Made by a program: the position numbers and the translations under genes
From: Lishizhenia sp.
GTDB lineage: Bacteria; Bacteroidota; Bacteroidia; Flavobacteriales_D; Crocinitomicaceae
Reading direction: 5' to 3'
Length of the DNA: 5,600 bases
NCBI GenBank assembly: GCA_007117055.1
Contig: SKHH01000077.1
Span: 1 to 5,600, forward strand
Part shown: positions 1 through 5,600 of the stretch, piece by piece
Layout of the letters: every line of letters starts with the position of its first letter
How positions within the stretch are numbered: the first letter of the stretch is position 1
The notes under the pieces: generated by a model
Told to the model about the DNA's origin: nothing
Database searches by the model: none
What the model saw: the letters and a program-made list of their open reading frames with translations, nothing else

Positions 1-1377
1 AATGCATTTATAGAAAAAAACAAACAACGTTTCTTAGATGAATTAATCGATTTACTCAAAATACCTTCCATTTCTGCAGACCCTGCTTACAAAGGAGATG
101 TTCAAAAAACAGCTGAAGCGGTGGCTTCTTACCTAACTGAGGCAGGTGCAGAAAATGTTGAAGTTTGCCCTACTAACGGTCACCCTATTGTGTATGGAGA
201 AAAAATAATTGACGCATCGCTGCCTACTGTGCTCGTTTATGGACATTACGATGTTCAACCAGCAGACCCCATTGATTTATGGACTTCGCCTCCATTTGAA
301 CCGGTTATTAAGCCTACTGAAATTCATCCAGAAGGTGCCATTTTCGCTCGTGGTGCTTGTGATGACAAAGGTCAAATGTTTATGCACCTCAAAGCATTTG
401 AAGCAATGGTGAAAAGCGGCGAACTTCCTTGTAATGCAAAATTTATGATTGAAGGAGAAGAAGAAGTTGGTAGTGAGCACTTAGGGATTTGGATCAAAGA
501 AAACAAAGAACGTCTTTCTGCAGACATTATTCTTGTTTCTGACACAGGAATAGTTTCAAATGATACGCCTTCGATAACGACTGGATTAAGAGGGTTAAGT
601 TATGTAGAAGTTGAGGTGACTGGTCCAAATCGTGACTTGCACTCTGGTCTCTACGGCGGTTGTGTGGCTAACCCTATTAATATTTTGGCTCAAATGATTG
701 CTCAACTACAAGATGAAGATAACAAAATCACTATACCCGGTTTCTATGATAAAGTTGAAGTGATTTCAGAAGAAGAAAGGGAAGAAATGGCCCGTGCTCC
801 CTATTCTGAAGAGACGTATAAAAAAGCATTAGATATTTCTGCAGTTCATGGAGAGAAAGGATATTCCACAAGAGAACGTGGTTCTATTCGTCCTACCTTG
901 GATGTGAATGGAATGTGGGGAGGATATACTGGCGAAGGTGCTAAAACAGTCATCGCTTCGAAAGCTTATGCTAAAATTTCTATGCGTTTGGTTCCTGATC
1001 AACATCCAGATGAAATCACGAAACTTTTTACATCCTATTTTGAATCACTAGCACCCGAAGGTGTAAAAGTAAAAGTTACGCCACACCATGGAGGGGAACC
1101 TGCTGTTACGCCAATAGATTCTGCGGGATACCAAGCAGCGAGTAAAGCCATGGAAAAAACATTTGGCAAACGTCCCATTCCATTGAGAAGTGGCGGAAGT
1201 ATTCCAATTGTCTCCTTATTTGAAAAAGAACTCGGATTAAAAACAGTACTCATGGGATTTGGACTAGACAGTGATGCTATTCACTCTCCAAATGAGCACT
1301 ATGGTTTATTTAACTTTTACAAAGGAATAGAGACGATTCCTTATTTCTATCACTATTTTAAAAATGAATTAAAATAA
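1..1377 (+). CDS. M20-family metallodipeptidase (5'-partial)
   Basis: Zinc-dependent peptidase of the M20 family (carnosinase/PepV/ArgE-DapE superfamily), expected to cleave dipeptides or similar small peptides in the cytosol. The frame is open from base 1, so the protein begins off the left edge. 458 codons are visible and flavobacterial relatives are about 460 residues, so only a few residues are missing. A GTG at 121 is in frame but is internal: the 40 codons before it encode the typical N-terminus (RFLDELIDLLKIPSISADPA). In window numbering the metal and catalytic residues are all present: H82 and D84 in GHYDVQPAD, bridging D121 in RGACDDKG, E154/E155 in EGEEEVGS, D181 in LVSDT and H428 in HSPNEH. 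The lid-domain signature GPNRDLHSG is also there. No signal peptide can be seen, though the extreme N-terminus is missing. A strong terminator follows the stop codon. The exact substrate cannot be read from sequence. Confidence 0.96.
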   Translation, partial: NAFIEKNKQRFLDELIDLLKIPSISADPAYKGDVQKTAEAVASYLTEAGAENVEVCPTNGHPIVYGEKIIDASLPTVLVYGHYDVQPADPIDLWTSPPFEPVIKPTEIHPEGAIFARGACDDKGQMFMHLKAFEAMVKSGELPCNAKFMIEGEEEVGSEHLGIWIKENKERLSADIILVSDTGIVSNDTPSITTGLRGLSYVEVEVTGPNRDLHSGLYGGCVANPINILAQMIAQLQDEDNKITIPGFYDKVEVISEEEREEMARAPYSEETYKKALDISAVHGEKGYSTRERGSIRPTLDVNGMWGGYTGEGAKTVIASKAYAKISMRLVPDQHPDEITKLFTSYFESLAPEGVKVKVTPHHGGEPAVTPIDSAGYQAASKAMEKTFGKRPIPLRSGGSIPIVSLFEKELGLKTVLMGFGLDSDAIHSPNEHYGLFNFYKGIETIPYFYHYFKNELK

Positions 1378-1383
1378 TCGCAT

Positions 1384-1418
1384 GAAGTGGCGAGTATCCT
1401 CGCCACTTCTTATTTTCT
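1384..1418 (+). terminator. Intrinsic terminator after the dipeptidase gene
   Basis: Perfect 11-bp inverted repeat: GAAGTGGCGAG (1384-1394), four-base loop TATC, CTCGCCACTTC (1399-1409), followed by the T-rich tail TTATTTTCT (1410-1418). It begins seven bases after the dipeptidase stop codon. The stem is GC-rich in AT-rich surroundings, as expected of a Rho-independent terminator. The tail is interrupted by A and C, so some readthrough is plausible. The next gene starts at 1423, which puts this hairpin in the only space where that gene's leader could lie. Confidence 0.88.
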
Positions 1419-1422
1419 ACTC

Positions 1423-1899
1423 ATGATCATAGCAAGGAATATTTTTTTGTTTACAGTGCTTTTTGCTATTTTAAGTGCTTGTTTTACAGTACCCACTTAC
1501 AAAGGAGCTTCTAATTTTAAACTAGAAGGATATAAACCGAAAGAAAATGAACTCCGTTTTAGTCTAGACGTGTCTATTTTTAATCCAAATGGTTATGGAA
1601 TTCGAATTCGAAAATCCTCTTTTGATGTTTTTGTAGGTGAAAAATATATGGGGAAAGCTTCTCTTAAAAAAGCATTTAAAATGAAACGCAAAAATGAAAC
1701 GCAATGCCACCTCCCTGTCCTTCTAGAACTAGAAAAAGGAACTATATTCAAATTGATTGCATTGGTCACTTCAAAAAAGGCAGAAATTCGACTCAAAGGA
1801 GTTTTAAAAGCATCTGTTTTCGGGATACCCAAACGTGAAAAAATTGACCAGACACAGTTGGTGAACTTGCGTGATTTGAATATAAAGCTGGGGATTTAA
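1423..1899 (+). CDS. LEA14-like (LEA type 2) lipoprotein
   Basis: Predicted 158-residue envelope lipoprotein. The N-terminus has one positive charge (R5), a hydrophobic stretch (about residues 7-17) and the lipobox L17-S18-A19-C20, so signal peptidase II should cleave before C20 and the Cys be lipidated. The mature part resembles the LEA14/WHy beta-sandwich domain (LEA type 2): the strand VSIFNPN (residues 50-56) carries the conserved Asn-Pro, and alternating hydrophobic strands follow to a C-terminal ...LNIKLGI. In plants the family is linked to desiccation and stress; in Bacteroidota it is common but largely uncharacterised. C20 is followed by FTVP with no acidic cluster, so there is no obvious surface-export signal. 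I chose ATG 1423 because an in-frame GTG at 1387 lies inside the terminator stem and would give an atypical signal peptide. No Shine-Dalgarno is visible; the sequence before the ATG is pyrimidine-rich. The domain call is by resemblance only. Confidence 0.8.
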   Translation: MIIARNIFLFTVLFAILSACFTVPTYKGASNFKLEGYKPKENELRFSLDVSIFNPNGYGIRIRKSSFDVFVGEKYMGKASLKKAFKMKRKNETQCHLPVLLELEKGTIFKLIALVTSKKAEIRLKGVLKASVFGIPKREKIDQTQLVNLRDLNIKLGI

Positions 1900-1944
1900 G
1901 AGGCAGCGAAACTGTTAATACTAAATCATCATCACTTCTACAGC

Positions 1945-1964
1945 AAAAAAACAAGCTATTGTTT
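1945..1964 (-). terminator. Possible weak terminator of the large secreted-protein gene
   Basis: On the minus strand, AAACAA (1964-1959), loop TAGC, TTGTTT (1954-1949) form a six-base stem that spans the TAG stop codon and runs into seven consecutive T (1951-1945). The stem is short and AT-rich, so folding energy would be low. It is the only hairpin-plus-T-run I see in the 56-base gap between the convergent genes. Confidence 0.35.
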
Positions 1965-4961
1965 GAGTAACTTTTTAGTCATTATCCCAACCTTTACAAA
2001 ATGAATTCCCGCTGACAAGCCTGAAACATCAATCACCGCTTCATTTGAATTAGGCTCCACTGCAATTTGAGAAACCAATTGCCCATTTGCATTCATTATG
2101 ATGATTTCATTAATGTTATTTTCACTCCAAATGATTCTCACCTCTTGTGAAGAGGGATTAGGGTACATAAACAACTCGTTATTAACAGATATTTCCTGAC
2201 TATTTACAACTTGATATGGTAAAATATCCCATCCAAACATAGGGTTCCCTTGATTTAAGCCTGTTAACTCATAATTAGAAAAAGCTTTATCCAATCGAAC
2301 ACTCAATCTCGCTGGAGAGGAAAGCAAACTTTGATTTACCTCTTTTAATGGTTGCATTACCCAAGATAAATTTTTATAAACCGTGGCAAAAGCAGTCCCA
2401 TTTTCTTGCATTAATTTTTCATGAAGAAAAGCTCCTTCATCGTAGTTCGGCATATCGTCAAAATCTCCACCAAAAACATAAATAACATGTTGACCTCCTA
2501 AAACAAAGTATCCATTTTCATCAACGATTCTATCCGTTGGATTCCATACCATATCATCACCATTATCATCCATGAATTTTGAATTTTCACCAAACGCCAT
2601 ATTCAATCTTCTTCCCGTTTCAACATCTATAGCATACCCTGGAAACCATGACAAACCATAAGTTTCTGAGTTGTCTTCTTGTCCGTTTTTATCAACTGAA
2701 GGATTCATTTTTAAACCTCCTGGAATTCCACTACCGTCTTTATTCAATTCAATTACTGGACACCTTGTCCACTTTGATTGGTCGGGTGTAAAAACAATGT
2801 CAATATTCGGGGCCATAAAAGTACTGTTAAAATTTTGTCGAATATTAATTATATGAAAATTAGAAATCGCATTATTTTGTCCTACATCTAATACAGGCAT
2901 TGCAAAGTCACAGTTCGTTACTCTAGTATATTTACTAGGTACAATTATCCCTTCACAAAGCTCCCTAAACTTTGCTATTTTAAGTGGAAAAAATGGATCT
3001 GAAAAACAAGCTGCATCTTCGTTTTCAGAAATTTCATAACTACTTTGTTTTGATATCCAATTCATTTCAGAGAAGGAGTGATTATCTTTAATCCCTGTTA
3101 ACCAAGGAGTGCTATTTTCTTCAAAGGATAATTCAGATGATATTGCAGGTGCTTCTAACTCTCTTTGGGGACAGTTTTCTGTTCCAGACGCACAGAAATA
3201 AGTAGATTGAACTAACTGAATAGCGATTCCCCAGTCTTCAATGAAATAGGTATCCCCTTCAAAAAGAGAAGTTGTAGCATTCACAGAATCTAGTAGCTCC
3301 CCACCTTCAATATCATATAAATAAGCAACCCAGCTCGCATCACCAAGATTGGATGCGTCTAAAACCTTTAACTGAATATAGCCTAAAACATGATTTATTG
3401 TGTCATAAATATAAGCATTTACAGGGCCAAAAGAGCGTTCATAATTCACTTTCCCCACACTATTGTTTTCTAATATCTCCTGCTCAGTTTCTACTGAAAT
3501 CCGCTCAGTGAGTCCCATATTCCCCTTTCCATCCAAGCGTGTGATTTCAAACATTTGTTGTGGCAATATGGAATCAACAATGGGTGTACCCACTATTCCT
3601 GTACCTGACACATTACACGATGAATTCGAGATGTTTTGATCATAATGAAGCTTTACGTCTTGCGCTAACTCAATGATATTTTGGACATCTTCTAAGTGGT
3701 TACCATCATTACTAAAAAGGATCGAAAAGTTATAATATGCCGACTCACCTGAAGCTAAAAACTGATGCTCTGGAACAATAAACTTACGTCTTGATTCATC
3801 TGATGGTGCTGCTAAACCGTTACCATCAATATTTAATTCAGACCACCCCTCCCCTGTCAATGGATTTCCTGAATAAAGAAAGGAAGTAGGTTCGTTTGTC
3901 ACTCCTTGTGAACCCGGAACGCCATTCCCTCCGTACAACCAATTACTGCCATCTTTCCATTTTCCATTCATATAATTCCAGTAATCGGGGTTATAAAGTG
4001 GTACTGCATTTGGGTTGGAGGAACTTAAAAATGAAAAGGTTCCAAAATATTCCATATTTCTATCTAGGCAGACTACACCTAAAGCGGGAAGGTTTTCACC
4101 ATAAACTCCTTCATCTGTATTAGTAGCATTATACGTGTAACCAACATTGTGCGTTGAATCACAACCAATGTAATCGCTAAAAGGAAAATCAATATTTGCA
4201 TCAATAAATAAGGCTGGTTTGAAGTTTGAATAATCATTAAGACTTCTATTGATAACCTGAAGTTCAATAAAAGTAGTTTGATTGATGTAATTTGTATCCT
4301 CAAATTGATAAACCATAACATGATATTCCATCCCTAAACCTCTATTTTCAGATGGTTCAAAAAAGTCCGAAACACGATCATCATTAAAAATCATATAAAT
4401 AGCTTCATCTCCTTTAATGCAAGGATAGTCACCATCGTTTGGGTTATAAATCCCATCGTTATTCACATCAACATAAGGTGCGAGTTGGGACGCTACACCA
4501 ATTTCCTCCATACCTGTACCTGGCCAACCCTTTATTCCTTTAGGCGCTTCATACCACGACTGATTATAGTTATCGATATGAAATTGTATCTCTTCCTTAT
4601 TCACTTTCCAAATGGACTCCCCATAAACACTCTGGTATTCTGGTAAATTATAGTACATTTGATCTGCTATTGGTCCATTAATAAAACTAATATCTGAAGT
4701 TCTTTTTGCTGCGCTTACATAAACCGTCTCGTCTTGACTAACCCCTCCAAACCAAAATAAGCCTAACTCAATGATCGAGGTTCCAATTGATGCCGGCACT
4801 TCATAAATAAAATTATAATTAGGGTTTGACCTGAATAAAATTCCATTATTTTGAGCGGCTAATCGAACGTCATTTGCGTTTAATTGTTCCTGAATAATGC
4901 TTTGAGAAAAAGAAGCAACCGTGGTAAACAAAACGAGTATTAAAGGTAAGTATTTCATCAT
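1956..4961 (-). CDS. Large secreted protein with T9SS type A C-terminal sorting domain
   Basis: Predicted 1001-residue exported protein of unknown function. Residues 1-19 form a signal peptide (MMKYLPLILVLFTTVASFS) with likely cleavage before Q20. Residues about 36-440 match a module I recognise from large Bacteroidota secreted proteins: IWKVNKEEI (117-125), GWPGTG, LAPYVDVNNDGIYNPNDGDYP (160-180), GDEAIYMIFND, a DYIGCD motif (263-268), GNPLTGEGWSE and SESAYYNFSILFSN-like strands. D165/N167/D169 resemble a calcium-binding loop. Residues about 440-650 are less distinctive. A second module at about 655-830 contains WFPGYAIDVETGRRLNMAFG (772-791) and an acidic loop MDDNGDD. Residues about 925-1001 are a T9SS type A sorting domain: YPNP (933-936), NANGQLV, VSGLSAGIHFVKV and a basic tail KKLLKQ. 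No catalytic motif is apparent, and ten cysteines lie outside the sorting domain. It should cross the outer membrane by T9SS and be anchored or released. Two adjacent ATGs (4961, 4958) are possible starts; neither has a Shine-Dalgarno. A structural, adhesive or cargo role is a guess. Confidence 0.93.
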   Translation of the reverse strand: MMKYLPLILVLFTTVASFSQSIIQEQLNANDVRLAAQNNGILFRSNPNYNFIYEVPASIGTSIIELGLFWFGGVSQDETVYVSAAKRTSDISFINGPIADQMYYNLPEYQSVYGESIWKVNKEEIQFHIDNYNQSWYEAPKGIKGWPGTGMEEIGVASQLAPYVDVNNDGIYNPNDGDYPCIKGDEAIYMIFNDDRVSDFFEPSENRGLGMEYHVMVYQFEDTNYINQTTFIELQVINRSLNDYSNFKPALFIDANIDFPFSDYIGCDSTHNVGYTYNATNTDEGVYGENLPALGVVCLDRNMEYFGTFSFLSSSNPNAVPLYNPDYWNYMNGKWKDGSNWLYGGNGVPGSQGVTNEPTSFLYSGNPLTGEGWSELNIDGNGLAAPSDESRRKFIVPEHQFLASGESAYYNFSILFSNDGNHLEDVQNIIELAQDVKLHYDQNISNSSCNVSGTGIVGTPIVDSILPQQMFEITRLDGKGNMGLTERISVETEQEILENNSVGKVNYERSFGPVNAYIYDTINHVLGYIQLKVLDASNLGDASWVAYLYDIEGGELLDSVNATTSLFEGDTYFIEDWGIAIQLVQSTYFCASGTENCPQRELEAPAISSELSFEENSTPWLTGIKDNHSFSEMNWISKQSSYEISENEDAACFSDPFFPLKIAKFRELCEGIIVPSKYTRVTNCDFAMPVLDVGQNNAISNFHIINIRQNFNSTFMAPNIDIVFTPDQSKWTRCPVIELNKDGSGIPGGLKMNPSVDKNGQEDNSETYGLSWFPGYAIDVETGRRLNMAFGENSKFMDDNGDDMVWNPTDRIVDENGYFVLGGQHVIYVFGGDFDDMPNYDEGAFLHEKLMQENGTAFATVYKNLSWVMQPLKEVNQSLLSSPARLSVRLDKAFSNYELTGLNQGNPMFGWDILPYQVVNSQEISVNNELFMYPNPSSQEVRIIWSENNINEIIIMNANGQLVSQIAVEPNSNEAVIDVSGLSAGIHFVKVGIMTKKLLKQ

Positions 4962-5231
4962 AATTCTGACTATTAACTATTAAACTGTAAAGAAAGATCA
5001 TCATTTTTTGAGAGAATTAATTTTCTAAATTTTTAATTCAATTGAGTAACATCTTTCTAAATGTCCAATAAGTTATGTCTATAAAATTACAAATAAGAAT
5101 TCTTTACTCAAAATTCAACTAAGGAATAATTGAACTGGAAAAAGTAACATGTTAGGATTATTGATTCTAATGAGTGCTTCACCTACCATACTGAATACTA
5201 GCAAGAAAAACTAATAACAATTGAAAACACA
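4962..5231. other. AT-rich intergenic region without a supported gene
   Basis: This 270-base gap lies between two genes on the minus strand. It should contain the promoter of the large secreted-protein gene and the 3' end of the small upstream gene's transcript. I found no good match to the Bacteroidota promoter consensus (TAnnTTTG with an upstream TTTG) and no strong hairpin terminator. It holds a tandem 7-bp repeat (CTATTAA twice, 4970-4983) just upstream of the start codon, and a weak imperfect inverted repeat around GAGAATTAATTTTC. The only small open frames are very short. Confidence 0.6.
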
Positions 5232-5408
5232 TCAACTCTCCTCCGCATCCATCTGCGCTAATTCCTTATTGATTTCCTCGGCTTGTGCCATCAACTCATC
5301 GCTTTTAGTTCTATTCACCGTCGACATTTGGTGAGCTTGTTTGAGCAGTTTTTCGTATTTATCTTCTAACTTTTCTCGTTTTGACTTTCTTCTAAATAAT
5401 CCCATCAT
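5232..5408 (-). CDS. Lacal_2735/DUF6435-family small protein
   Basis: A 58-residue protein starting MMGLFRRKSKREKLEDKYEK, continuing LLKQAHQMSTVNRTKSDELM and ending at TGA (5234-5232). The order is the one I associate with the Lacal_2735/DUF6435 family of Flavobacteriia: an N-terminal M-x-GLF followed by Lys/Arg, then a charged EKLxxKYEKLLxxAHxxST stretch, then NR-x-x-SD and a short C-terminal helix. Residues about 10-52 are highly charged and should form two helices or a short coiled coil. There is no signal peptide or membrane segment, so it is probably cytosolic; function is unknown. The first of two adjacent ATGs is preferred because family members, as I recall them, begin with two residues before GLF. 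No Shine-Dalgarno is seen, but an A-rich stretch precedes the start. It shares its strand with the large secreted-protein gene but the 270-base gap argues against an operon. Family assignment is from memory of the motif. Confidence 0.82.
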   Translation of the reverse strand: MMGLFRRKSKREKLEDKYEKLLKQAHQMSTVNRTKSDELMAQAEEINKELAQMDAEES

Positions 5409-5600
5409 GCTTTTTTAATAAGAACACGTGAAAAGCGCTATTTGTTGTGGTTGAATACTCAACTAACGTAGAACTCCTGTTTTTTTTTCACCATGAAGGC
5501 ATTAAGATTATTAAGAAAACCACCTGAATGATCCTTAATTTCTTACATGGTTATTTTAAATTGTTAAGGGAAGACTTTACGAGCATTTCTAAATTATCAA
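5409..5600. other. Upstream region of the small gene, no gene recognised
   Basis: AT-rich sequence that should hold the promoter of the minus-strand small gene. It contains three short palindromic elements within about 40 bases: CACGTG (5425-5430), AGCGCT (5434-5439) and GTTGA-ATAC-TCAAC (5450-5463). A run of nine T follows at 5480-5488. I could not identify a confident promoter. A short plus-strand frame (MKALRLLRKPPE) and a 15-codon minus-strand frame running off the right edge are both too short to support. Confidence 0.5.

Noticed and set aside
121..123. GTG at 121 as the start of the dipeptidase
   Set aside because: The frame is open upstream to base 1 and encodes the conserved N-terminal helix of the family, so this GTG is an internal Val codon.
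1387..1422. GTG at 1387 as the start of the lipoprotein
   Set aside because: The GTG and the next codons are the terminator stem and loop. It would add 12 residues ahead of a signal peptide that is already complete from the ATG at 1423.
3896..4321. Overlapping open frames on both strands inside the large secreted-protein gene
   Set aside because: They lie wholly inside a convincing coding sequence in other frames and their translations show no family-like composition.
5149..5214. Plus-strand 21-codon frame MLGLLILMSASPTILNTSKK
   Set aside because: Hydrophobic and vaguely leader-like, but very short, without a ribosome-binding site or known relative, and in AT-rich DNA where such frames arise by chance.
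5480..5488. Nine-T run as a plus-strand terminator
   Set aside because: No stem of useful length lies directly before it, and no plus-strand gene ends nearby.
5493..5531. Plus-strand 12-codon frame MKALRLLRKPPE
   Set aside because: Too short to support, with a T run rather than a ribosome-binding site upstream and nothing downstream for it to act as a leader for.
5551..5598. Minus-strand open frame entering from the right edge (ends ...SSLNNLK, stop at 5553-5551)
   Set aside because: It could be the tail of a gene beyond the window, but 15 codons without a stop is unremarkable and no family can be recognised.

Overview
The window is AT-rich and most likely comes from the chromosome of a Bacteroidota bacterium, probably order Flavobacteriales. 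Four things point there. The 1001-residue secreted protein ends in a type IX secretion (T9SS) C-terminal sorting domain, a system confined to this phylum and its relatives. A tiny gene matches the Lacal_2735/DUF6435 family, which is common in Flavobacteriia. The dipeptidase closely resembles flavobacterial M20 dipeptidases as I remember them. None of the start codons has a clear Shine-Dalgarno sequence, which is usual in this phylum. Genus cannot be fixed by reading alone.

Layout, left to right. (1) Positions 1-1377, plus strand: an M20-family metallodipeptidase lacking only its first few codons, which lie off the left edge. (2) Positions 1384-1418: a perfect 11-bp hairpin with a T-rich tail, a convincing intrinsic terminator. 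(3) Positions 1423-1899, plus strand: a small lipoprotein with a LEA14-like (LEA type 2/WHy) domain, starting four bases after the terminator tail. (4) Positions 1956-4961, minus strand and convergent with gene 3: a large exported protein with a signal peptide, two recognisable Bacteroidota modules and a T9SS sorting domain, function unknown. (5) Positions 4962-5231: AT-rich DNA with no supported gene. (6) Positions 5232-5408, minus strand: a 58-residue Lacal_2735/DUF6435-family protein. (7) Positions 5409-5600: non-coding as far as can be seen.

The genes do not form an obvious pathway. The dipeptidase is a cytosolic housekeeping-type peptidase, the LEA14-like lipoprotein is an envelope protein, the large protein is probably surface-exposed or released, and the small protein is presumably cytosolic. 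There is no sign of a mobile element, CRISPR array, phage, tRNA or rRNA. I see no previously undescribed system here. The points most worth a second look are the terminator abutting the lipoprotein start, the uncharacterised two-module T9SS protein and the small conserved gene of unknown function.
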